This document shows positions 22,887 to 33,237 of a stretch of DNA of 64,000 bases, one piece after another. Source of the stretch: Saccharum officinarum (taxonomy: Eukaryota > Streptophyta > Magnoliopsida > Poales > Poaceae); the NCBI GenBank assembly GCA_020631735.1, contig CM036159.1, positions 19,259,511-19,323,510 of the forward strand. The letters run 5' to 3'. Both the position numbers and the translations under genes were made by a program. Every line of letters starts with the position of its first letter. Position 1 is the first letter of the stretch. The notes beneath the pieces are model-generated. The model saw nothing but the letters and a program-made list of their open reading frames with translations, did not search any database and was not told the DNA's origin.

Positions 22887-23962
22887 TATATGATATATGA
22901 ACTATCTTCTAAATAATTTTATTTTAATATATATTTTTGAATCCGGATCAATTCATTGCATATTTGCTGACAAATCGTCAGCAACCAGAACACGTATGTT
23001 TACGGGAACATCGCACGAAATGTGCTCCTCCCCTCAACACACGACAGGCCCATAACAGCGAGCTCATGCGCCGCTTTGTTACAAAAATGAGGCCTAAAAA
23101 CACATTGAAAATTCAGAAAATTTGACTCAACTAAGAACTTCGACTCCTCCACTAAGCCACACGCCGAAGATAGTTTATTTTAATATTTATAGAAGAAAAA
23201 CTAGCAAAGTTGTTCGTGCGTTGCAACAGGAGAAAAAACTATTAAATATTCATGCAAAACGATAACGTGAATGGTACATGTCTTATGTTTTATGCTTTTC
23301 TAAATTATTTTATGATGACCGTCACATCCATAATATAAAGTTAATGTTGTGAATAAATAACAATGTCCTATTAAACATGTATCGAATTAAAATACACCTT
23401 GGCATATTTTTTTCCTTCTGTTGCAAAAAGGTTTGCATGGGCTTGGTCCAGTCCACAACGAAGCCGACCCAACTTGAAGGATTCAACCCAGATCGAAAAA
23501 GAAGTCCACCAGGAGAGGCCCACTTGGTTCTGGATATTTTGCATTAGAAACCCTGATATATTTTAAAAATTATTAATGCCCTTCCACTTATTTTCTCTTT
23601 GGCATCTTTACATCTGGAACCTTATATTTCTTTCTACTATCTTCCTTACTCCTAATTTCTGTTCGGTTAACGCAAATAGAAAAGAAATCGGCATACAGGA
23701 GAGGACACGGGTGAGAGTGAGACTGAGTCAGATTTGGGTAGGCTGGACGAAAAAAAATATGGCAGAAATTTTACCTCTTAATACATACATATTTTTTGTC
23801 CTTTCTATATTTTATTAAAGGTATACACATTAATAATGTAAACTAATGTTGATAATAATGTAACAATCCCAAAAACAATTTAAATGGAGAAACCAAATAA
23901 TAAGGGAAAGAAACAAAAGAAACCAAATAATAAGGGAAAGAAACAAACTTTTTAATTTATTA

Positions 23963-24685
23963 TTAAGAAAATAATCGAAATAGGATGCATGAAACACCCA
24001 ATTCGATTGCATCTGAACCAATATCACTACTTTCGGCGTTGGCCAGAGAGGCAGCGGCGGATGTACTCCTTGTCATCCGGCTCACCACGCTGCCCTTGTG
24101 CGAGCCGCCGTTATCCTCCAGATCCTCGTCGGGAGAATCGTCAACGCAGCCGTAGCCGTAGCCGCCGCCGTAGTTTCTGGTACTCGCCGGCCTTCGGTTC
24201 TTTGTCCCCACGGGCATGGTCGTCACCTCCGTGACGCCGGCGTCGCAGCGGATGGCGAGGCAGTCCTTCTTAAGGAGGCTGTCGCGCCGCTTCTCCAGGT
24301 CCTCCTTGGTGATGAAGCCCGCGTGGCCGCACCCAGGGTCCTCCGGGGACTCCTCGCCGCCGCGGTAGTGGCCGGTGGACCTGAAGATGCCTGTCTCAGC
24401 GGGGAGCTCGTAGGCCTCGTTGCCGGCGAGGTCGAGGAGGCTGAACTTGTACTGCACTACTGCGCCCGCACGCGCTCGTTCCTGTACGTGTTCTGGAGGC
24501 GGAGGTACAGGGCGATGGAGCCGCGCGGAGTCATTGGAGGAGCCGTCGGTGCCGTTGGGGTAGTAGTCGATGTGCGAGAAGTGGCCGCCGACGTTGAACT
24601 CCTCCGAGATGATGCACTCGCCGCCCGGGAGCGCCTTGGTCCACGAGTAGCCGTCGATGCGGAACACCTGGAATCCCCTCGTCAT
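23963..24685 (-). pseudogene. MATH-domain protein relic (BPM-like, no BTB)
   Basis: The minus frame starts 'GFQVFRIDGYSWTKALPGGE', the beginning of a MATH (TRAF-like) domain as in the expanded grass MATH-BTB family. 'HIDYYPNGTDGSSND' and 'YKFSLLDLAGNEAYELP' follow. Between them the normal 'SIALYLRLQNTYRNERVRA' is found only in a shifted frame (around 24530-24460), so two offsetting indels scramble about 20 residues. The C-terminal part holds 'GFITKEDLEKRRDSLLKKD' and 'VTEVTTMPV', then an Asp/Gly-rich tail; no BTB domain follows, so it could not bind CUL3. The 5' side is cut at 24685 next to a MITE fragment. It is probably a pseudogene; a MATH-only gene with sequence errors is possible. Confidence 0.7.
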
Positions 24686-24696
24686 AAGGGTCCAAA

Positions 24697-24815
24697 CGGT
24701 GTAGTAAGTTTTATTTTTTATCTATATTTAATACTTCATGCATGTGTTAAAGATTCGATGTACCAGAAAATTTGAAAAATTTTGTAAATTTTTTTGAAAA
24801 CTAAACAGGGTCTAA
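24697..24815. mobile_element. Half of a Tourist-like MITE
   Basis: 'ATTTTTTATCTATATTTAATAC', 'TCATGCATGTGTTAAAGATTCG' in shortened form and the end 'AAACTAAACAGGGTC' match the right half of the elements at 55772-56013 and 58409-58651. The left half is absent and the MATH relic begins directly beside it. Confidence 0.65.
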
Positions 24816-27800
24816 GATGATGTCAATTATTTACTTACGCACATGTTGTCGTAGCCTCACCAAATTGAGGTGTGCAAGCTTCCTGTTTTTTTTTCTTGGT
24901 CCAAGGAAGGTGACGGAGTCAAACTCCAGCGGATGTTATTGGCATCATGGACTTGTGATTGCTGTTGATTAGGCTCGTGGTTGGGTTGTTTGATATATAT
25001 ATTGACTAGGTAGTGTGCACGTACGTTGCTACGGGACAATTAAACTTTTATACTAAAAACACATGGGTCATACGATAAGATAATAATATTATGATATTTA
25101 ATAAATACCAATGTTAAAGTGACATTTAATACAAAAAAAAAATAAAGTTCGTGCAAGTAATATAGTCACAAAGAGCATGGTGTCGTAGGCTCACAAACTC
25201 TACTGTACAGACCTTTCCGTGATGCGGCTAAGATAATGTTTTATATCGGCAGAAAGAAATCTCCGATACCCATTTCTTTTATGCGCTAATAAATCCACAA
25301 ATAAGTTCCGCCGCATCTCTACACCATCATCTACACAGGTACGAGTATATATGAAAAATCTAAATGATTTTTTTGTTTTGGATACTAATAACCAATATCG
25401 TTACAACTTATTTTTTAAGTTTTTAATGCATTTTTTTGCCATGACAGAGTTTAGATCAATAATTTGTGATCCAAGATGCACGTGGATAAAATAAATCGTG
25501 TTGTCGGGTAGATGCAGGTGTAGAGTTTTTTTTCGGACGGAAGAGGGATTCATCGGATCAGAGGATTATGAGCCTTAGATTTTAATAATATTGGAATCGT
25601 AGGTACAATTTTTTTTGGTGTATAGTGGTTGGGGCATCTCAACGATGGATAATTTTTTAGGTGTATGTGGGATAGTTTTAAGTGTTCCTTTATAAGAGAG
25701 AAGATAACGGCGACAATAATTATGAACTCGATGGCAACATTTGAGTGTTGGGCCGGAATGCAACCAAGATTCGATAATTTCCTATAAACATTTCCTTATT
25801 AGAAGATATTTATCATCCTTAATTTTGTGAAAAATAGTGAAGCAGAAAGCAACAACATTGCTTCGAATAAATTGATCATCATATAAATTAAATCAAGCAA
25901 CCAAGCTCGTGGTAGAAATATTGTCCATGCTAACACTATAAGATATTTTTAATGCAAGTCAAACAATCAAAAGACAATGAATATCTTGATATCAAGCATA
26001 GAATGAGATATAAGTTTCTTGTAGAGAGAAAGAGATATTATTATTTTTTATTTATCACATAGACATACAACGAAGCCTAAACCACGATGCCCAAAATCAC
26101 GGAAGCTAAGTGAAGGTGCAAAATTGCAACATTTGCACTTGAAGCTTGACCAAGCCAACAGCGGCAACTTGCAAGATTACTATATTCTCAATGCAATGAG
26201 TTCAGCTAGCCATTGGGAGAGGATGTTGTTGGCGGCATGTCGATGTTCTAGTGCACCGTCCGGATCGCGTGCGTCCTCACCTGCAACCCCACCAAGCAGA
26301 GGGCATGTAGATCTATTTTAGAAAAGCTCATGAAACAAACAAAATCTAAATCTCTATCCTCCTCTGGCCGAATGTATCCACGATGTGTCTAATCAGACTC
26401 CTCCAATGAACTCCCACCTCTAGCTGCTGGTCTTGTCCAGCGTGAGAAGCAACAAGAGGGCTGGTGTAAGTTATAGTTCGTTATTTGTTGCTAGATAGCT
26501 CATCGATCCGAAATGCAATGGATCACTAAAAAGAAATGATACAACAGTAACTTGCAATGTTATCTTGAATCAAGTCAATTTGAATGGATGATTTAGGGAT
26601 GCGTCACTTCTTGGGAGCAATTTCTTATCATTCATGTCTTAAATCAATTAAACTGCTCGGTTATAAAGCTAGATATAATTTATGAAAAAGACACTAAACT
26701 GGAAGCAGCAGAACAAGGTTGTAAAGAACAGATGCTCCATACCTATGGGCATAACATGCGTTGAAAATTTCCAAATCTCCACTGCTTAGGATTAACACCT
26801 TTTCAACTTCTGGATGAACTGCCCAAGTCTCTCCTCAGAAGCAGTTGTGTAGTTATTTGCCGAATGAAATGTAACATGAAAAACACAGCACATCGATTAA
26901 AAAGCACTTCTACATATAGTTGTTATAAGCAGAATGAAAATAATGAAATTGTAAAAAAAAAAAGTAGCAGCCTAAGTATGGGAGAGCACCAAAACTGCAG
27001 AAACAGTGAGTTTTTAAAGGGCATAGACCACCTAAAAGTTCATTGTCTTCATAGCACTGAACTAAGCACTGAAAGTTCATTGTTTTGCAAATACAACCAG
27101 GTTAGGACTCCATTTTTTTCAATGAAATGACACTGGCGCAAGGCATATTAGACAAATAACATATGAAACCATACCCAAGGCGTATTATTTATCTATACAA
27201 TCCCTACAATCCGGTGCAAACACTCCATGATTGTGCTTGTCTTCCGAATAATTCCTGCAAAATAGAATCAGGCACTTTGGTCCTTCCAATAATGCCTAGT
27301 TTCAGCAAACCTCCATTTTTACCATCCTGCAAGAGACATGCTTTACACAATTTCTGTCCCAACAAGTTCATCAAATGCTCAGTTACTTTCCTAGAAAATG
27401 TTAAGAATTTATAAGATACACATTATATATGATGGCAAAGCCAAAATCATGCAGTTTGAATTATTGAGTAAACAGAAAATTCATTGTCTATTGAGACTCA
27501 CTCAGCAAGCAAGAGCATACAATTAAACACAAAAATTGCCCACAGACAACATTGTGTATAATTCTCACATGTCTCAGGTGAACACATAGGCAAACAACAT
27601 TCAGACTGAAACGTACAATTTTTCTGCAACTAATTTCCTACCCTATGTACAGTACCCTAATTTAGATTACACAGACAAAATGACAACTTGCACAGATAAA
27701 ATTACACTTGCACATATGGCCACAAATATGTTCTTTATAATTTGACAGCCTGATTAATTTGACAACTAAATTTTATTACGTAGTAACTCAGACTTTTGAG

Positions 27801-27990
27801 CACAACTAACGATCAGAGTCCCTAAAGATACATGCCAGGCTGCACACTTGAAATTGAAACGGCAAAAATGTCTACCGACCATGCACACACTTTACTGAAG
27901 CTGCGTACAACAAGAACGGTATAGCAGTAACAGTAGGAAGGAACAAGAAACATAGTAATTTGGGAGATGAAGTGGCGGGAATATATACCC
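24816..27990. other. Spacer with no gene recognised
   Basis: A/T-rich, short frames only. 'GTGCACGTACGTTGCTACGG' lies at 25015-25035. 27800-27990 directly abuts the first twin repeat and, like the 265-bp spacer between the twins, may be host sequence. Nothing else can be supported. Confidence 0.4.
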
Positions 27991-29958
27991 ATGGCTAGAG
28001 GGGGTGAATAGCCTTTTAAAATTTTCTGCAAAGACAAGTTAAACAAGTTTATCAATATAACAAATAGCGAGATGTGAGTTTTGCTTAGCCTACGGGGTGT
28101 TTGCAAGCCACCTATCCAATTCATAATTCTAGTATTTGCACTCAACCGCACAAGTCAAACCGAAAAGGTAACTACAACTACAACTAGCAAGCTACACAAA
28201 GGAGCTACTAAAGCAAAGCAAACTAGCTAGCAAAAATAACTAATAAAGTAATGTGGAGTTGAGTTATGAGAGTTTCACCGAGGGGCGAAATATTGAGCCA
28301 ACCAATATGATCAACAATGAATACCAAGATAACCGAACACCGGGATCAATGGATCACAATATGAAAGTGATGACACGAAGATTTATCCCGAGGTTCACGT
28401 GCTTGCCGGCACGCTAGTCCTCGTTATGTCCCTCTTCACCACGTGGTTCGGTGGCTAATCGATCTCACACCGAGCCTCTCAAAAGGCGCCACAAGAACCT
28501 ACCAAATAGCAAAAGGTTGCAATGACACGAGCAATTTACTAATGTTGCCTTTGACGCTTCGCCGAGGTAGGCACAAACCCCTCACAATCATCGGATGTGG
28601 CCAAGAACAATCACCAACTTTTACCAACGCCTCCAAGCTGCTCCAAGCCGTCTAGGTGGCGGCAACCACTAAGAGAAACAAGAATCCCGCAGCAAATCAA
28701 CCACCAAGTGCCAACTAGATGCAATCTCACAATGCAAATGCACTTGGATCACTCAATCTCACTTCGAATATGCAAAGAGCAAGAGAGATGAGTGGAAGGG
28801 GAGTTGCTTAGCTCAAAGTGTTCAAAAGTATGTCAAATGTTCGAGAGAGAAACTTGAGCCGGCCAACGAGTATATATAGACGTACCCCTTCGAATAAAGT
28901 CGTTAGAAACTTAAACAGCTGAAATCACGCTGACCGGACGCGCTGGTCCAACTGACCGGACGCGCCGGTCACGCAACGGCTAAAACGCGAAGCACTGACC
29001 GGATGCGCTGGTCCAACTGACCGGACGCGCCGGTCGCACAACGGCTAGCTGCGAAGCAACGACCAGACGCGCTTGACGCGCAGACCGGACGCACTGCGAA
29101 CGACCGGACGCGCTGATCCCGTGACTGACCGGACGCGCTGGTCAAGCCTGAGCAGCGCACAACAAAACAGTGACCGGACGCGCTGGAGAAATGACCGGAC
29201 GCCACAGTGCCAGCGTCCGGTTAGAGTCCAGTAAGCTCCCTGAACGACCAGACGTGTCCGATCGACTGTGACCGGACGCGCTTCGCGTCCGATCATCAAA
29301 CTGAAATACGCGCAGACATTGAACACTGACCGGACGCGTCCGGTAATGCAAAGATCGCGTCTGGTTCAGCGTCCGGTCACCTCTGTGACCTCCGTTCGCC
29401 TCCGTTTTTTTTCTGGCTTCCGGCGTAGTAGAAAATAGTCGTTTCAACTCCTCGAAAACGCCTGAATCCTGCCTCGCAAGCTCGGCGGGAGGGAGAGAGG
29501 AACCCAAACTCTCTCTACCGCTCAAACTCCACCGCCTTCGCAAACGTGCTAACTCCACCAAGTGATCTCGTCATGTGTGAGTGTGCTAGCATTTTCACAA
29601 TCATTTTTCGAGGCGTTATTAGTTCTATCCAAATACATATGATTATGAAATGCACACCTAGAGGCACTTAGGAGTTCAATAGCCGCGTCATTCCCCTCTT
29701 TATAGTACGGCTATCTATCCTATAATATAACCACACCCACTAGGTGTCTTGGTTACTAAAACACAACCCTTAAGCATATACCTTTGCCTTGATCACGTAG
29801 GGTTGCGTCCAAATCCAAGTGTGGCCATCATGATCACCATGTCCATCTTACCACCAACCTTGGAATGTACTAATCCTCATATGCTACATACAACTTAGGT
29901 ATAGGATTAGTACTTAGACATTGTCACTAATTACCAACACCAAACATAGGACTTTCAC
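27991..29958. repeat. Twin repeat, copy 1 (1968 bp)
   Basis: It runs from 'ATGGCTAGAGGGGGTG' to 'CATAGGACTTTCAC' and is nearly identical to 30224-32130 over its whole length in the same orientation. It contains A/T-moderate unique parts on both sides and a CpG-rich minisatellite (28930-29385) in the middle. No transposase, gag or pol is visible. The ends read TGG..TCA, compatible with an LTR or a non-autonomous element, but I found no target duplication, primer-binding site or polypurine tract beside it. On the minus strand the terminal 'GGCTA..TAGCC' can pair as a short stem. Confidence 0.85.
28930..29385. repeat. GACCGGACGCG minisatellite, copy 1
   Basis: About 18 spaced occurrences of 'GACCGGACGCG' or its complement 'CGCGTCCGGTC', often followed by 'CTGGTC' or 'CCGGTC', make local near-palindromes. 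Spacing varies from about 15 to 40 bases. Frames across it give Arg/Ser-rich peptides that only reflect the repeat. Confidence 0.85.
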
Positions 29959-30223
29959 ATGTCATCCTCGGTGCTGGACAATGACTGTCTGGTTAACCGA
30001 ACCATAGTCGCACAGGAGCCTGGACAACAACTCCTCCACATGCTTCTCCATGATCTCAGCACAACTTCTGACAGAGCAGGCACGAGAAATCCATCTCCAT
30101 CAGAACCACGGTTATTTTCATAAGGCAACACCGTCAACATAAACGATTGTGGCAACTACCGCAGACGCACGAACGCAGTCAGAAGATACCTCTTGGCGAA
30201 GCGCCGCTCCTTGAAAGGTCTTG
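29959..30223 (-). other. 265-bp spacer between the twin repeats, exon-like on the minus strand
   Basis: A minus-strand frame from 30060 to the stop at 29962 reads 'AEIMEKHVEELLSRLLCDYG' followed by 'SVNQTVIVQH', which looks like real coding sequence rather than repeat. The family is not recognised. Together with 32131-32225 (minus, 'DDQVVWLLLIEKHTMHIF') it may be a host gene split by the two repeat insertions. Confidence 0.35.
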
Positions 30224-32130
30224 ATGGCTAGAGGGGGGTGAATAGCCTATTAAAATTTTCTACAAAGACAAGCTAAACAAGTTTATCAATAAAACAAATA
30301 GCGAGATGCGAGTTTTGCTTAGCCTACGGGGTGTTTGCAAGCCACCTAACCAATTCACAATTCTAGTAATTGCACTCAACCGCACAAGTCAAACCGAAAA
30401 GGTAACTACAACTAGCAAGCTACACAAAAAAGCTACTCTAGCAAAGCTAACTAGCTAGCAAAGATAACTAAGAAAGTAATGTGGAGTTGAGTTAGGAGGG
30501 TATCACCGAGGGGCGAAGTATTGAGCCAACCAATATGATCAACAATGAATACCAAGATAACCGAACACCGGGATCAATCAATCACAATATAAAAGTGATG
30601 ACACGAAGATTTATCCTGAGGTTCACGTGCTTGCCGGCACGCTAGTCCCCGTTGTGTCCCTCTTCACCACGTGGTTCGGTGGCTAATCGGTCACACACCG
30701 AGCCTCTCAAAAGGCGCCACAAGAACCTACAAATGGCAAAAGGTTGCAATGACACGAGCAATATACTAATGTTGCCTTTGGCGCTTCGCCGAGGTAGGCA
30801 CAAACCCCTCACAATCACCGGAGGTGGTCAAGAACAATCACCAACTCTTGCCAACGCCTCCAAGCTGCTCCAAGCCGTCTAGGTGGCGGCAACCACTAAG
30901 AGAACACAAGAATCCCGTAGCAAATCAACCACCAAGTGCCAACTAGATGCTATCTCACAATGCAAATGCACTTGGATCACTCAATCTCACTTCGAATATG
31001 CAAAGAAGCAAGAGAGATGAGTGGGAGGGGAGTTGCTTAGCTCAAAGTGCTCACAAGTATGTCAAATGTTCGAGAGAGAGAGCCTTGAGCCGGCCAACGA
31101 GTATTTATAGACGTACCCCTTCGAATATAGCCGTTAGAAACTTGAAACAGTCGAAGTCGCGTTGACCGGACGCGCTGGTCCAACTGACCGGACGCGCCGG
31201 TCGCGCACGGTCGCAGTTAGTTTCGCGAAGCACCGACCGGACGCGCCGGTCGCAACGACCGGACGCGCCGGTCACGACCGACGCACCGGTCCCGTAACTG
31301 ACCGGACGCGCTGGTCAACCCTGAGCCGCGCACAACGAACCAGCGACCGGACGCGCTGAAGAACTGACGGACGCCACAGTGCCCGCGTCCGGTTGGAGTC
31401 CAGTAAGCTCCTGGACGACCGGACGCGTCCGGTCGCCTGTGACCGGACGCGCCTCGCGTCCGATCAAACAATTGAAAACGCGCAGACACTGGAACTGACC
31501 GGACGCGTCCGTCAAACAGTGACCGCGTCCGGTCCACGTCCGGTCACCACTGTGACGTCCCTCGTTTGCTCCGTTTCTTTTTCTGACTTCCGGCGTAGTG
31601 GAAAATAGGCATTTCATTTCCCCGAAATCGCCTGAATCCCGCGCTCGCACGCTCGGCGGGAGGGAGAGAGGACCCCAAATCCTCTCTACACTTAAACTCC
31701 ACCGCCGTCGCAAACGAGCTAACATCACCAAGTGATCTCGTCAAGTGTGAGTGTGTTAGCATTTTCACAATCTTTTTTTTTCGAGGCGATATTAGTTCTA
31801 TCCAAAATGCATATGATCATGAAATGCACATCTAGAGGCACTTAGGAGTTCAATAGCCGCGTCATTCCCCTCTTTATAGTACGGGCTATCTATCCTATAA
31901 TGTAACCACACCCACTAGGTGTCTTGGTTACTAAACACAACCCTTAAGCATATACCTTTGCCTTGATCACATAGGTTGCGTCCAAATCAAGTGTGGCCAT
32001 CATGATCACCATGTCCATCTTGCCACCAACCTTGGAATGTACTAATCCTCATATGCTACATACAACTTAGGCATAGATTAGTACTTAGGCATTGTCCACT
32101 AATTACCAACACCAAACATAGGACTTTCAC
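30224..32130. repeat. Twin repeat, copy 2 (1907 bp)
   Basis: Same start and end as copy 1 and collinear throughout. It differs by scattered substitutions, small indels and a shorter minisatellite (31155-31545). It is preceded by 'GGTCTTG' and followed by 'TCCTGCA', so no simple target duplication is seen. Confidence 0.85.
31155..31545. repeat. GACCGGACGCG minisatellite, copy 2
   Basis: As in copy 1, with an 18-base perfect palindrome 'GACCGGACGCGTCCGGTC' at about 31418-31435 and several near-palindromes. It is shorter than in copy 1, so the array has changed length since duplication. Confidence 0.85.
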
Positions 32131-33137
32131 TCCTGCAGCGACAGGCGGCTGAGGAGGCGTTGGACCTAAAGATATGCATCGTGTGCTTCTCGATCAACAG
32201 CAGCCATACCACTTGGTCATCGACGCCAGTCGCCACTGTCGGCGAAGTTTTGTCGAGCCTCTCCTCCTATAAATGAACACGAGGAGAGTAAACACCGGTT
32301 AGATCTAGAGCCGCAAGTAACCCTGAGCGCTCGCGACGAAGAGATCGAGGCAGGAGGAGGTGGAGCGAAGGAACAGAATCTAGAAGACAGATAGGCGCAA
32401 GCGTACATGGAGCTGGATCTGCTCGTGGGCGCGTGATCGGAGCGGAACAAGGACGACTGTACGGGGCGCAAACGACGAGGTCGACGGCAGTGGGTCATTC
32501 TCCTTCTCGCGAGGCCACTAAATGTCTTCTCAGTGATCCATCGGTCGTGGATCGGGGATGGGCAAGGATGACGGCGCGAACGGCGAGCAGCTTCGTGGTA
32601 GGGAGGGAGGCGTGGGCGAGCGCGGCAGCGTGTGCGAGGGGGAGGCAGCGTGGGAGAGGAGCAGCTGCGTGGCGTGGAGCGCGTGAGGGAGCTGTGATTG
32701 GAGCGGGATCGCGGAGGGATGCATCGCAAAGATTGGTCCCACCTGTCGGCGCATCGTTTTGTTGCACGCGGATGGTACACCAAACAAATTACCGCACCAA
32801 ACAATTATCTCCCTTTTATTCTTTTTAGTCGTGGGAGATTTTGGACGTGGTTGAGTCCGCGTCCGGAATCTCTGGGAATTCTGAACGATTGGGCTGGCCC
32901 AACACATGATGTGGTTGAGTCAAGTACATAGTTTTTTTAATTATTCCACCGTGTTTGAGTCGAGTACGTCGAAGGTTTTTTCACCGCTGGATGTGGGTAG
33001 CAGACGATAGGTACGTACCTTTTTTTTCCGTGGTTGACTCTGTCGTGGTTTACGTGTTACAGAGTCACGGACGGTTACATCTTACATCTCACAGGTGGAA
33101 AAAAAATCATGGCGAAAATTTTGGCTCTTTATTATTA
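32131..33137. other. GC-rich spacer before gap, possible 5' end of a decayed minus-strand gene
   Basis: The minus strand of 32131-32225 has an open, exon-like reading. 32230-32830 is GC-rich and C/T-rich on the minus strand, like a grass 5' leader and promoter. No start codon with a recognisable protein was found. Right of 32900 the sequence turns A/T-rich up to the gap. Confidence 0.3.
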
Positions 33138-33237
33138 NNNNNNNNNNNNNNNNNNNNNNNNNNNNNNNNNNNNNNNNNNNNNNNNNNNNNNNNNNNNNNN
33201 NNNNNNNNNNNNNNNNNNNNNNNNNNNNNNNNNNNNN
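33138..33237. other. Assembly gap (100 N)
   Basis: Exactly 100 N, placeholder for unknown length. Confidence 0.99.

Larger units (their letters stand above)
20951..23962. other. Repeat-rich spacer, no gene recognised
   Basis: About 21000-21550 is C-rich and full of 'CTCGCACCTCCACC'-type phrases, probably a DNA transposon relic. 22190-22640 is unique-looking with no coding signal. At 23209-23230 'GTTGTTCGTGCGTTGCAACA' occurs; related 'CGTACGTTG' phrases recur at about 25019 and 60441. 23250-23960 is A/T-rich without a recognised gene. Confidence 0.4.

Noticed and set aside
28969..29561. Arg/Ser-rich frames across the GACCGGACGCG array
   Set aside because: They only translate the minisatellite. 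Both twins give different frames, so no protein is conserved.
29959..30223. Reading the twins as a classical LTR pair around a 265-bp interior
   Set aside because: The interior has no primer-binding site, polypurine tract or element coding, and no target duplication is seen; kept only as an option in the findings.
28930..31545. CRISPR-like array
   Set aside because: Units vary in spacing, are self-palindromic, have no unique spacers of fixed size and lie in a plant nuclear genome.
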